Under the pieces are notes generated by a model. It was not told where the DNA came from, made no database searches, and was given only the letters and a program-made list of their open reading frames with translations. This document shows, piece by piece, positions 23,377-31,988 of a stretch of DNA of 64,000 nucleotides. Position 1 is the first letter of the stretch; each line of letters begins with the position of its first letter. Where the stretch lies: the NCBI RefSeq assembly GCF_024298905.1, contig NZ_CP101154.1, forward strand, positions 3,746,932-3,810,931, given 5' to 3'. The DNA comes from Natronomonas marina. GTDB taxonomy: Archaea; Halobacteriota; Halobacteria; Halobacteriales; Haloarculaceae. The position numbers were made by a program, and so were the translations under genes.

Positions 23377-24801
23377 TCAGCGGTTCAGCGTGTGGACCGC
23401 CTCGCCGCGGGCGTTGGCGGCCGCCTCCCCGACGGCCTCCGACAGCGTCGGATGCGTGTGGATGGTCGCGGCGACGTCCTCGAGTTGGGCGCCCATCTCG
23501 ATTGCCAGTCCGACCTCGGCGACGAGTTCGGCGGCCTCCGGGCCGACTATCTGGGCGCCGAGGACGAACTCGGTGTCGGCGTCGGCGACGATGCGGACGA
23601 AGCCGTCGTCCTCGCCGAGCGTGAGCGCGCGCCCGGAGGCCTGGAACGGCATCTGCCCGACGACGGGGTCGAAGCCGGCCTCCTCGGCGTCCGCTTCGGT
23701 CATGCCGACGGTCCCGATTTCGGGGTCGGTGAACACCGCCGCGGGGACGGCCTGGTAGTCCAGCGCGGCCGGCTGGCCGTCGATGACCTCGACGGCGACG
23801 TGACCCTCCTTGTACGCCTTGTGTGCGAGCATGGGCTCGCCGGCAACGTCGCCGACGGCGAAGACGTTCTCGACGTCGGTGCGGGCCTGGTGGTCGGTGT
23901 CGAGCGTGCCGTCGTCGTTCGGTTCGAGACCGACGTTCTCCAGGCCGAGCGAGTCGGTGACGGCCTCCCGGCCGACCGCGACGAGCACCTTCTCGGCGAC
24001 GTGTTCGCGGGTGTCGCCGTCCTCGGTCTCGGTCGTGACGACCGCCTCGCCGGTGGCCTCCTCCCAGCCGGTGGCGGTCTCGCCGAAGTGGAAGTCGATG
24101 CCGAGCGACTTCGCCCGCTCGCGGACGACCCGCGTTACGTCGTCCTCGTAGGCGGGGAGGATGTCGTCGAGCATCTCGACGACCGTGACGTCGGTGCCGA
24201 GTTTCGCGTACACCGTCGACAGCTCCATGCCGATGTAGCCGCCGCCGACCACGAGCATCGAGTCGGGGACCGACTCCAGGGCGAGGGCGTCGGCGGAGTC
24301 CAGAATCCGCTCGCCGTCGAACTCCAGGCCGGGAACCTCGATGGGGCGGCTGCCCGTTGCGACAACGGCGTGTTCGAACTCGATGGACTCGCTGCCCTGG
24401 CCCTCGCCGCCGTGGGCGACGCGGGCGGTGTTCTCGTCGGCGAACTCCGCGCGGCCGGGCACGAGATTGACGCCGTTGGCCTTGCAGAGCTTCTCGACGC
24501 CGCCGGTCAACTGGTCGACGACGCCGTCCTTCCAGTCGACGAGTCCCTGCATGTCGACGGCGGGGTCGGCGTGGACGCCCATCTCCTCGGCGTTGCCCGC
24601 CTCGTGGGCCAGCCCCGTCCCGTGGATAAGCGCCTTCGACGGGATGCACCCGTCGTTCAGACAGGTGCCGCCGTAGGCGTCCTTCTCGACCAGCGTCACG
24701 TCCAGCCCGAGCTGTCCGCCGCGGATCGCGGCGACGTAGCCGCCCGGCCCGGCGCCGATGACCAGTACCTCCGTCCCGGTTGCGATGTCTCCAACGACCA
24801 T
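23377..24801 (-). CDS. lpdA: Dihydrolipoyl dehydrogenase (E3)
   Basis: This 474-residue flavoprotein reoxidises dihydrolipoamide with NAD. It shows the FAD-binding GAGPGGYVAAIR, redox-active CLNDGCIPSK (Cys47 and Cys52), NAD motif VVGGGYIGMELS, second FAD motif VFAVGDVAGEP, and the C-terminal HTHPTLSEA with the catalytic His-Glu pair. It is full length. It is not next to genes for E1 or E2 subunits, so it is either the sole E3 of the cell acting in trans or a second copy. A TATA-like TTTTTAAC lies on its strand about 30 bases upstream of the ATG. Confidence 0.92.
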   Translation of the reverse strand: MVVGDIATGTEVLVIGAGPGGYVAAIRGGQLGLDVTLVEKDAYGGTCLNDGCIPSKALIHGTGLAHEAGNAEEMGVHADPAVDMQGLVDWKDGVVDQLTGGVEKLCKANGVNLVPGRAEFADENTARVAHGGEGQGSESIEFEHAVVATGSRPIEVPGLEFDGERILDSADALALESVPDSMLVVGGGYIGMELSTVYAKLGTDVTVVEMLDDILPAYEDDVTRVVRERAKSLGIDFHFGETATGWEEATGEAVVTTETEDGDTREHVAEKVLVAVGREAVTDSLGLENVGLEPNDDGTLDTDHQARTDVENVFAVGDVAGEPMLAHKAYKEGHVAVEVIDGQPAALDYQAVPAAVFTDPEIGTVGMTEADAEEAGFDPVVGQMPFQASGRALTLGEDDGFVRIVADADTEFVLGAQIVGPEAAELVAEVGLAIEMGAQLEDVAATIHTHPTLSEAVGEAAANARGEAVHTLNR

Positions 24802-24865
24802 TCGTTGGTGACCCCTCGCCCGCCGGGGTTAAAAACTCGCAGGAATTGCCGTTCGGGTGACGGGT

Positions 24866-25507
24866 TCACTCGACGAGCGCCTGGTCGCGGACCGCGAGCC
24901 GAGAGTAGGGGAACGCGTAGCGCCGCCGCTCGTCGAGGTCGGCGTCGCCGTCGAAGGGGTAGACGACCTCGACGACCGGGTCGTCGGCCGGGTAGCCGTC
25001 GTTGGCGGGGTAGTCGGCGACCGTACAGTCGGCGGCCTCGATGAACCGCTCGTCGGCCCGCTCGCCGGTCAGCCGGTAAACGACGACGGTGTCGCCCGTC
25101 TCGCGGTCGGTGGCGAAGTCGCCGCGCTCCAGCCAGCAGTCCCCACAGACGGCGGGGCCCTCCTCGGGGACGAACGACTCGCGGCCACAGATCGCACAGT
25201 CGCCCCGGCGCTTTCCGGGCGGCGGGACGCGGCCCTCGGTCACCTCGATGGCGACCCGGCGGAGGTGCTTGCAGCGCTCGCCGCGAATCTCGTGGTCCGG
25301 GCAGGTGCAGTCGCTCCGCGGCAGCGAGACCACGTACGTCGCGCCGGAGGCGCTGTCGACGGCGTAGCGGCCGCGGCCGAGCGGACGGACGGCCATCGCC
25401 TCGGTCCAGGCCCGGGCCGACCGGTCCTCGAGCAGTCGGGTGTCGGGCGCCAGCGGGCGCCGACGGGACGAGTCCGATGACGCGGCCGTGTGTTCGGGGT
25501 GCGTCAT
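24866..25507 (-). CDS. SWIM zinc-finger plus zinc-ribbon protein
   Basis: The 213-residue protein contains a SWIM finger with CTCPDHEIRGERCKHL (Cys67, Cys69, Cys79, His81), a motif that binds DNA or proteins. Just after it is a second metal site with CAIC (104-107) and CGDC (121-124). The C-terminal part is a beta-rich domain without a clear family. The N-terminus is serine-rich and probably flexible. SWIM proteins occur in recombination and transposition proteins, but also as stand-alone regulators in haloarchaea. Function is unknown. Confidence 0.75.
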   Translation of the reverse strand: MTHPEHTAASSDSSRRRPLAPDTRLLEDRSARAWTEAMAVRPLGRGRYAVDSASGATYVVSLPRSDCTCPDHEIRGERCKHLRRVAIEVTEGRVPPPGKRRGDCAICGRESFVPEEGPAVCGDCWLERGDFATDRETGDTVVVYRLTGERADERFIEAADCTVADYPANDGYPADDPVVEVVYPFDGDADLDERRRYAFPYSRLAVRDQALVE

Positions 25508-25641
25508 TCCAGTCGAAACGTAGGGGCTGAACGCTAATGAGTCGCTCGACGTTTCACTACTTTTCGGACGCTGCGGACCGTTCTAACGTCTCCAACCTCC
25601 GTTTCACCTCTGGACTCACCCCCCGGTAGCTGTCGGCAGCG

Positions 25642-26652
25642 CTACTCCTCGAAGGTCGGGCCCGCGATCTCGAAGCGGGCGCCGCCGGTCTCGCTTTCGG
25701 TCACGTCGACGTCCCATCCGTGGGCTTCGACGACGTTCTCGACGAGCGTGAGGCCGTATCCGGTTCCCTCCTCGCTCGTGGTGTACCCCTTCTCGAACAC
25801 CTTGCCCCGCTCTTCCGGGGCGATCCCCGGTCCGTCGTCGGCAACGTACAGGCGGCCGTCCTCGACGCCGACGCGGATCGTCACGTTGGAGTCGCCGTGT
25901 TCGACGGCATTTCGGAACAGGTTCTCGAAGACCTGCAGCAGTCGGTCCTCGTCGGCACGAACCGCCACGCCGCCGGTCTCGATCTGCAGGGTCGCCTCCG
26001 GCGTCGCGGTCGTCGACCACGCGTCCGCTATCACGGCGTCGAGGGCGACCCGCTCGCGTTCCTCGACGGTTTCGCCCGCCCGGGCGAGCGCGAGCAGTTC
26101 CTCGGCCAGTTCGCGCATCCGCGAGTGGGCGTCGTCGACGCGGTCCAGATACGAGAGGTCGCCGGTCTCCCTGGCGAGGTCGACGTTGCCTTCGGCGACC
26201 GTCAGCAGGTTCTTGACGTCGTGGCTGAGGATCGAGCCGAAGTCGTCGAGCCGCTCGTTTTGTCGTTCGAGATGCCGTTCGTAGGTGCGGCGGTCGGTCA
26301 CGTCGACGTTGATGGCGACGAAGTGCGACACCTCCCCCGTCTCGTCGGTCACCGGCGCGATGGTCTGGTCGACGACGTACTGTTCGCCGGACTTCCGCTC
26401 GTTTACGAGTTCGTTCCGCCAGACCTCGCCGCTCAGTATCGTCTCCCAGAGTTCCTCGTAGAACGCCCGGTCGTGTTCGCCGGATTTCAGGATACGCGGC
26501 GTCTTGCCGATCGCCTCCTCGGCGGTGTAGCCCGTCGTCTCCTCGAAGGCCGGGTTGACGTACTCGATGACGCCGTTCGCGTCGGTGAAGTATATCGAGT
26601 GGCCAGCGGCCTCGACCGCCCGGCGAAAGAGCTTCCGTTCCAGTTCGATCAT
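25642..26652 (-). CDS. PAS-domain sensor histidine kinase
   Basis: This soluble 336-residue kinase has an N-terminal PAS domain (about 5-120, with AGHSIYFTDANGVIEYVNPAF and the PAC-like VDVTDRRT), a HisKA-type phosphoacceptor with His144 in ILSHDVKNLL, and a HATPase domain with N248 (FENLFRNAVEH), DDGPGI (272-277) and GTGYGL (296-301). There are no membrane helices, so the signal is intracellular. No response regulator gene is adjacent, which is common for haloarchaeal kinases. A TATA element (rc TTTATATC, 26700-26707) lies about 48 bases before the ATG. Confidence 0.9.
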   Translation of the reverse strand: MIELERKLFRRAVEAAGHSIYFTDANGVIEYVNPAFEETTGYTAEEAIGKTPRILKSGEHDRAFYEELWETILSGEVWRNELVNERKSGEQYVVDQTIAPVTDETGEVSHFVAINVDVTDRRTYERHLERQNERLDDFGSILSHDVKNLLTVAEGNVDLARETGDLSYLDRVDDAHSRMRELAEELLALARAGETVEERERVALDAVIADAWSTTATPEATLQIETGGVAVRADEDRLLQVFENLFRNAVEHGDSNVTIRVGVEDGRLYVADDGPGIAPEERGKVFEKGYTTSEEGTGYGLTLVENVVEAHGWDVDVTESETGGARFEIAGPTFEE

Positions 26653-26699
26653 CCGTGAAATGTCGCTGTCTCCCCGTGTGGTCGAACGTATGCCGCAGT

Positions 26700-26707
26700 G
26701 ATATAAA
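26700..26707 (-). promoter_or_regulatory. TATA box of the PAS kinase gene
   Basis: The minus-strand sequence TTTATATC is a strong TATA element 48-55 bases before the ATG at 26652, implying a leader of about 20-25 bases. The rest of the interval 26653-26909 shows no gene. Confidence 0.55.
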
Positions 26708-26909
26708 CCGGCTTCGTATACGGTGGTGAAATAAGGCGCTCCCGTGTTCCGATCGTGACCGTTCCTTGGTGGGGGTCTCGGGTGCGGCGTAGCGGGACCG
26801 ACATCGACGGAACCCCGGTGCGGCGCCCCCGACGGACGCCGCCCGACCCGTCGGCGACGCGGAGCGCGGCTTCGAAGCCCTTTTCCCGGCTACAATCGCA
26901 GGGGCGAGC

Positions 26910-27107
26910 ATGGACCGGGATGCCGCCGTCGAAGCCGCGGTCGCGTTCGTCGGCGTCGGGACGCTCGCCGCGATCATCATCGGGATCGGTCTCACCTACA
27001 ACGACAGCGGGCTCTCCGCCGACGGCGGCCTCGCGCTCGTCGGTGCCGTCGGCTTCTTCATCGTCTTCATGTCGCTCATCGGCCTCGGCCTGTCGCGCCG
27101 TCACTGA
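26910..27107 (+). CDS. Small two-helix membrane protein
   Basis: The 65-residue protein begins MDRDAAVEAAVAF and has two hydrophobic helices (about 9-28 and 40-60) joined by a short loop NDSGLSADGG; it ends LSRRH. This matches a small haloarchaeal membrane family of unknown function. Its 3' end overlaps the 3' end of priL by seven bases in convergent arrangement. No regulatory signal is obvious. Confidence 0.65.
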   Translation: MDRDAAVEAAVAFVGVGTLAAIIIGIGLTYNDSGLSADGGLALVGAVGFFIVFMSLIGLGLSRRH

Positions 27108-28159
27108 GCGCGCCAGTCCGCGATCCGGTCGTCGGGGGTCCGTTCCAGGTTCCGCTCGTAGTACGACAGCGGGTGCGGGATCGTCTCACAGAGGTCGTCC
27201 TTGTTCACGCAGTCGCCGTACTCGACCATCACGGCACACGATGGCGGCGCGGCGACGGCGCCGTCCTCGTCGCGGAGTCGCCCGACCTGCGATTCGACGG
27301 CGTCGGCGGCCGCCCCGGAGACGTCGCACAGTTCGGTGACCTCCTCGGCATCAAGACCGGCGGCCACGAGGAATGACACGAGCGCGAACCGGGAGTGGGA
27401 GGGCAGCGTCTCGCCGTCGCGGGCCCGCGACAGGAGCGCCCGCATACAGGGCGGAAAGAGGCCGGGCGCTGCCGTCTCGAACGACGTCGGCGGGTCGATG
27501 TCGGCGACGCTGCGGCGGATCGCGGTCAGTTCCGCCGAGAGAGGGTCGGCGACGGCGTCGGGGACCGACAGCGGTAGCCCCTCGGCGACGCGACGCCGGA
27601 CCGCCTCCCGGAGCATCGTGTACAGCTCCGGGCGGTCGACGGGGACCGTCCCGTCGGCCAGCGGCCGGGTGACGAGCCGCCACTCGTCGCCGTCCAGCGA
27701 CCCCGCGAGCCGCAGGTAGGCGGTGACGACGACGTCGAACCGGCCGTCGCCGACCGGCGTCACCCCGCCCGACAGCCCGAAGTCCGAGAGCAGGCCATCG
27801 AGGGTGAGCCGCTCGTCACCGGCGCTCTTCAGTTCGATGTCGCTCTCGAAGTCGTCGACGAACCGCTCGCGGGCGGTTGCCGCCTCGGCCGCGGCGTACT
27901 TTTCGACGGCGCCGGGCACGTCCAGCAGGGACACGAGGACGCGCGCAATCGGGTACGAGAGCAGTTCCGCGCGGTCGCTGTAGGCCCGCGGCTCCGCGGC
28001 GTCGGTGGTCCCCTCCAGCAGCGCCCGCTGGACCCGCTCGCGGCCGCGCTCGACGGCCGGGCCGCCCTCGGCGACGAGCGACGCGAGGTCGACGTCGGCA
28101 GCCTCGACGGCCTCCCTGGAGGCCTCGAGGAATGGGTACCGGGCGTGGAGCCGCTCCAT
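27101..28159 (-). CDS. priL: DNA primase large subunit
   Basis: The 352-residue protein is the archaeal/eukaryotic primase large subunit, which holds the primase small subunit and helps start and measure the primer. The N-terminal part is helical (MERLHARYPFLEASREAV). The C-terminal domain carries the four Cys ligands of the [4Fe-4S] cluster: Cys228 (FPPCMR), Cys298 (PSCAVM), Cys307 (YGDCVN) and Cys314 (DDLCETIPHPLSYY). The start is the ATG at 28159. The small subunit gene is not in the window. A membrane protein gene lies upstream on the same strand. Confidence 0.9.
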   Translation of the reverse strand: MERLHARYPFLEASREAVEAADVDLASLVAEGGPAVERGRERVQRALLEGTTDAAEPRAYSDRAELLSYPIARVLVSLLDVPGAVEKYAAAEAATARERFVDDFESDIELKSAGDERLTLDGLLSDFGLSGGVTPVGDGRFDVVVTAYLRLAGSLDGDEWRLVTRPLADGTVPVDRPELYTMLREAVRRRVAEGLPLSVPDAVADPLSAELTAIRRSVADIDPPTSFETAAPGLFPPCMRALLSRARDGETLPSHSRFALVSFLVAAGLDAEEVTELCDVSGAAADAVESQVGRLRDEDGAVAAPPSCAVMVEYGDCVNKDDLCETIPHPLSYYERNLERTPDDRIADWRAQ

Positions 28160-28232
28160 ACCCACCGGTATCGCGGCGGCGCCGATAAACGCACCGACCC
28201 CGAGGCCCGTCCCGCGGTGGACCGTGGGCGAA

Positions 28233-28757
28233 CTACCCGCCGGGGGACTGCGCCGTTCGAGCGGAACGACGACGGAACAGGGAGACAGCGACGGCGAGCG
28301 TCCCGACGACGCCGAGTCCGACGACGGCGTAGTGATACCGGAAGGCGGCCCGCGGCGTCGCCTCCGAGAGCGTGAAGCCGCCGAACAGCGCGAGTGCCAT
28401 CGGTTCGCCGACGACCGGCACGCCGAGGAACAGTTCGAGTCCGACCTGACCCGCGTAGTACGAGAGCTGCGTCCACGGGAGCAGCAGGCTCGTGTAGGCG
28501 TACAGGACGACCAGCGGCATCGAGACGACGGCGCCGACCGCGTAGCGTCGCGCATCGACGACGCCGAGTACCGCCCCGAGCACCGGCACGCCGAAGGCGC
28601 CGACGGCGAGCAGGAGTCGGACCGATTCCGCGGGCAGCACGGTCGGCGCACCGGCGAGCAGCGCCACGTCGACGAGTACGAGGCCGGCGACGAGGCCCAA
28701 CAGGAGGGCTTCGAGCACCGACGCGGGCTCTCGACTCGGACTCCGGAGTGTGGCCAT
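28233..28757 (-). CDS. Multi-helix membrane protein of unknown function
   Basis: The 174-residue protein has five hydrophobic segments, for example VLEALLLGLVAGLVLVDVALL, VRLLLAVGAFGVPVLGAVLG, and YHYAVVGLGVVGTLAVAVSLF near the end. No metal, haem or transport motif is evident. The ATG at 28757 is selected because the first helix follows soon after it. It lies 73 bases upstream of priL on the same strand and may share its transcript. Function unknown. Confidence 0.65.
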   Translation of the reverse strand: MATLRSPSREPASVLEALLLGLVAGLVLVDVALLAGAPTVLPAESVRLLLAVGAFGVPVLGAVLGVVDARRYAVGAVVSMPLVVLYAYTSLLLPWTQLSYYAGQVGLELFLGVPVVGEPMALALFGGFTLSEATPRAAFRYHYAVVGLGVVGTLAVAVSLFRRRSARTAQSPGG

Positions 28758-28875
28758 ACCGGTCCCGAGGCGACGCTCGAACATGATTTTTGTCGTACGC
28801 TGTGCGGACGGAACCAACCGCCCGGGCTCGCAGTCGACACGCCTATACTCGCGGCCGCTCACCGAACGAACAGCC

Positions 28876-29463
28876 GTGCGCCTCAGGTACCGCTGTCCGG
28901 GCTGTCGGACGACGAGCAACCTCCACGATCCGGGCTGTGAGTTCGAGGGCGTCGACCGGGTCGACGTCGAGAAGGCCTACACGGACCTGCTGTCGGCGCT
29001 CTCGGTGCGGACCTTCGACGACGAGGAGGCCCTCCGGGAGGACGCCCCCGGCCGCTGGAGCGGCCTGCACGCCGCGGTGCTGTCGCGGCTCCGAAGCGAC
29101 CAGCGGGTCGTCGAGGAGGACGGCCACCTCCGCCTGCTCGACCCCGAGGAGTTCAAAGAGCGGGTCGCCCAGCCGACCTTCGAGCCGCTGAAGACCATCT
29201 ACGAGAAGGGCAGCGTCCCCGGTGCCCACGACCACTCGGTGTTCGCAATGCTGGCGTTCTACGAGATGGTGGGGCTCTCCTGGGAGGAGGCCCACGAGAA
29301 CACCGTCGAGTGGCTGGAGGCGTCGGGGACGTGGGCCCGCGGCGGCTTCGAGGAGTCGACGCCGGAGGAACTGGTCGACTCGAAGAGGCACGTCTACGAG
29401 GAGGGCTACGGCTGGAAGCAGGCCGCCACGGAGGCGAAGGCGGTCATCGACCGCCGGCTCTGA
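28876..29463 (+). CDS. Conserved haloarchaeal protein with N-terminal zinc ribbon
   Basis: The 195-residue protein starts with a metal motif: RYRCPGCRTTSNLHDPGCEF. The rest is acidic and mainly helical, containing a repeat-free region with WEEAHENTVEWLEASGTW. It is probably a nucleic-acid or protein-binding factor; the family is not one I can name. The GTG at 28876 is chosen because the zinc motif then sits at the N-terminus. It is divergent from the membrane protein gene upstream of priL. Confidence 0.65.
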   Translation: MRLRYRCPGCRTTSNLHDPGCEFEGVDRVDVEKAYTDLLSALSVRTFDDEEALREDAPGRWSGLHAAVLSRLRSDQRVVEEDGHLRLLDPEEFKERVAQPTFEPLKTIYEKGSVPGAHDHSVFAMLAFYEMVGLSWEEAHENTVEWLEASGTWARGGFEESTPEELVDSKRHVYEEGYGWKQAATEAKAVIDRRL

Positions 29464-29850
29464 TCACTCCGGCGGCTCCCACCGGTAGCGCGTCGTCTGC
29501 GTGCCGTCGAAGCGGGGCCCGGGGCCGTACTCGTCGAAGTCGCTGGCCTCGATGGCCTCCCGGGTCGCCTCGTCGCCCTCCGGGACCAGCAACTCGACGT
29601 CCATACCCTCCTGGCTGGCGAAGCGGGTCGGCTCCTCGAGCAGTCGCTCGCACAGCTTTGGGTCGCCCTCGAGTTGGGTCACATGGACGGTCCGGTCGGT
29701 GGCGTCGTAGCTGACGAACCCCTCGACTCCGCCGTCGTCCGCCACCCGGACCGTCCGGTCGTGGACCAGGTTCCGCATGACGTCGGCGGGCGCGCCGGTC
29801 AGCGCCGCGAGCCGCTCGGCGTCCGCCTCGACGGCGTCCCGTATCTCCAT
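29464..29850 (-). CDS. Small GNAT-like protein
   Basis: The 128-residue protein opens MEIRDAVEADAERLAALTG, the usual first strand and helix of GNAT acetyltransferases, and continues with a VEGFVSYD strand. The acetyl-CoA loop (Q/RxxGxG/A) typical of active enzymes is not visible, and the length is short. It is most likely a degenerate or ligand-binding GNAT relative conserved in haloarchaea. It converges with the zinc-ribbon gene, stop codons adjoining at 29463/29464. Confidence 0.55.
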   Translation of the reverse strand: MEIRDAVEADAERLAALTGAPADVMRNLVHDRTVRVADDGGVEGFVSYDATDRTVHVTQLEGDPKLCERLLEEPTRFASQEGMDVELLVPEGDEATREAIEASDFDEYGPGPRFDGTQTTRYRWEPPE

Positions 29851-30034
29851 GTCATCCCATATCGCACTCAGCCGGATTAAACTTCCCCGTCGCGGCACCG
29901 GGTTTCCCCGGACGTGTCGGGGACGTTCCCGGACCGCCCGCGACCTCGTGCTGCAATAATCGCCGGAAGGCAGGCCGTTGGCAAACCTTCCAGAGATGAA
30001 CAGGATTATCTCCCGCGACTGGCTACCCGCGGGT

Positions 30035-30076
30035 ATGAGAGAGTACACCGTACAGCGGGTGAGAGCATGCGCGTAG
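30035..30076 (+). CDS. Short ORF overlapping the lysC start
   Basis: ATG at 30035 opens a 13-codon frame (MREYTVQRVRACA) ending TAG at 30074-30076, ten bases into lysC in another frame. An AT-rich GATTATC at 30004-30010 sits about 28 bases upstream, so this ATG may be at the transcript's 5' end. It could couple or tune lysC translation, or be only part of a short leader. Evidence is positional only. Confidence 0.3.
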   Translation: MREYTVQRVRACA

Positions 30077-31251
30077 TCGCCAAGTTCGGGGGAACGAGCC
30101 TCGGCAACGGCGACCGCGTCAACCGGGCGGCCGACTCCATCACCGAGGCCGTCGAGGCGGGCCACGAGGTCGCCGTCGTCGCCTCTGCCATGGGTTCGAC
30201 GACGGACTTCCTGCTCGACGCCATCACCTTCGAGGCCGACGAGGCCGACGAGGCCGAGATCGTCTCGATGGGCGAACGCACCTCGGTCCGGATGCTGAAG
30301 GCCGCGCTGGGCGCTCGCGGCGTCGACGCGAAGTTCGTCGAACCCGGCATGGACGAGTGGCCCGTCATCACCGACGAGCACGGCGAGGTCGACGTCGAGG
30401 AGACGCGCCGCCGCGCCAAGCAACTCGCCGCCGACATGGCGGCCAGCGGCTACGTTCCCGTCATCAGCGGCTTCGTCGCCCAGGACCACGCCGGCAACGT
30501 GACCACGCTCGGCCGCGGCGGATCCGACACCACCGCCCTCATGATGGGCAACTACATGGAGGCCGACGAGGTCGTCATCATCACCGACGTCGAGGGCGTG
30601 ATGACGGGCGATCCACGCGTCGTCGAGGGCGCGCGCAACGTCGGCGAGATCACCGTCGACGAACTCCGCAACCTCTCCTTCCGCGGCGCCGAAGTCGTCG
30701 CGCCGTCGGCGCTGTCGTACAAGACCGGCGACATGGTCGTCCGCGTCGCCCACTACCAGCACGGCGATCTGCTGGAGGGCGGCACCACCATCGAGGGCCA
30801 GTTCGAGAACCTCATCGACCTCCGGGAGACGCCGCTGGCCTGCATCACCGTCGCCGGCCGTGCCATCCGGAACACGCCCGGCATCCTCTCGGAACTCTCC
30901 GTGGCGCTGTCCGACTCCGACATCAACGTCGACGCCGTCTCCAGCGGCATGGACTCCGTCACGTTCTACATCGACGAGGAGGTCGCCGAACACGCCGAGA
31001 ACGTCCTCCACCAGGCCGTCATCGACGCCGAACCCCTCTCCAGCGTCACCGTCGACGACAACGTCGCCGTCATCCGCGTGACGGGCGGCCAACTGCCCAA
31101 CCAGTCCGGCGTCCTCCAGGACATCATCGCGCCCATCTCCGAGGCCCACATCACCATCTACGACCTCATCACCAGCGCCACCTCCGTCGCCGTCTTCGTC
31201 GACTGGGAGGACCGCGAGGAGGCCCTGGATATCATGCAGGACGCGGTCTGA
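30067..31251 (+). CDS. lysC: Aspartate kinase
   Basis: This 394-residue enzyme phosphorylates aspartate at the start of threonine, methionine and lysine synthesis. The kinase domain has VAKFGGTSLGNG (nucleotide contact), FVAQDHAGNVTTLGRGGSDTTA and VMTGDPRVVEGA. Two ACT domains follow from about residue 255 (ITVAGRAIRNTPGILSELSVAL and VIRVTGGQLPNQSGVLQDI), which usually give feedback control. The domain order and length are normal for archaea. A SD-like GGTGAG lies just before the ATG. It is a single gene, followed by a T-tract. Confidence 0.93.
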   Translation: MRVVAKFGGTSLGNGDRVNRAADSITEAVEAGHEVAVVASAMGSTTDFLLDAITFEADEADEAEIVSMGERTSVRMLKAALGARGVDAKFVEPGMDEWPVITDEHGEVDVEETRRRAKQLAADMAASGYVPVISGFVAQDHAGNVTTLGRGGSDTTALMMGNYMEADEVVIITDVEGVMTGDPRVVEGARNVGEITVDELRNLSFRGAEVVAPSALSYKTGDMVVRVAHYQHGDLLEGGTTIEGQFENLIDLRETPLACITVAGRAIRNTPGILSELSVALSDSDINVDAVSSGMDSVTFYIDEEVAEHAENVLHQAVIDAEPLSSVTVDDNVAVIRVTGGQLPNQSGVLQDIIAPISEAHITIYDLITSATSVAVFVDWEDREEALDIMQDAV

Positions 31252-31258
31252 AACCCAC

Positions 31259-31263
31259 TTTTT
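31259..31263 (+). terminator. T-tract after lysC
   Basis: Five T residues follow eight bases after the lysC stop, and a strong 11-pair hairpin begins at 31273. Together they likely mark the transcript end. Confidence 0.45.
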
Positions 31264-31555
31264 ACTCCTTCGGGTTCCGCGCCGTGGGCGCGGAACCACT
31301 ACTCTGCTCACGGCGACTACGTCGCCGTTCGCGCGGTGAGCGGGACCTTCGGTCCCGCACAAGTCGCAAAAACGTGGGGAAAAACTACCGTCCCGGCTGC
31401 TCACCGCTCACGGCTCGCACCTCGCGCTCGCCGTTCGCACGTTCCCGGCCGGTTCACCGCTCGCTCCCTGCGGTCGCTCGCGGATGTTCTGACGGAACTC
31501 CGGGTCGGTCGAAGTGAACGGAACACTTTCCAGTTATCCGTAACGATGGCCCGCC
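31264..31555. repeat. Hairpin-rich intergenic region
   Basis: The roughly 290 bases between lysC and the next gene contain no convincing coding frame. Three perfect inverted repeats stand in a row: GGTTCCGCGCC/GGCGCGGAACC (31273-31297), CGGCGAC/GTCGCCG (31311-31327) and GCGGGACC/GGTCCCGC (31340-31358). They are followed by a degenerate stretch rich in GCTCACGG and CTCGC words (31395-31480). It may be a decayed repeat element or a structured RNA. Confidence 0.55.
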
Positions 31556-31843
31556 ATGAGTTGGCTCGGAAGCCCCCAACTCCAGTTCGTGGCCGTCGTC
31601 TTCGGCGTGGTGGTGGCCGGTCTCGGCGGATACGGGTACTACGCCGACCGACTCTCCCGGTCGGAACTCACGTTCACGATGGTTGGTGTCGCCGCGTTGC
31701 TCGCGTACGGCATCGCGGGAGCGGCGACGGTTCTCTCGCTTCCACGATTCGTATCGGACCTCCTCGCCGGCGTCGCTGGACTGTCGTTCGTCGGACTGTT
31801 CCTCTACTGGGCATACAGCCAGGAGACCGAGGCGAGCGATTGA
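31556..31843 (+). CDS. Three-helix small membrane protein
   Basis: The 95-residue protein has three hydrophobic helices (about 8-27, 41-60 and 66-86) and ends in an acidic tail. Base composition is lower in G and C than its neighbours and the codon use is less extreme, suggesting relaxed selection or transfer. No motif identifies a function. It lies after the hairpin-rich region and before the tryptophanase gene. Confidence 0.6.
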   Translation: MSWLGSPQLQFVAVVFGVVVAGLGGYGYYADRLSRSELTFTMVGVAALLAYGIAGAATVLSLPRFVSDLLAGVAGLSFVGLFLYWAYSQETEASD

Positions 31844-31988
31844 TTCGCACGTCGCGTCTCCGGGCGCAGTCGGTCTTCCGCTGAAACGGCCTGCCGCCTC
31901 CAGTCCCGGCTACCGACCGACAGAGTCGTCCGTTCGTGTACCGACGCCCGCACCGAGTTTTTTGCCGGCGGACGGCGGTTGCCCGGAC

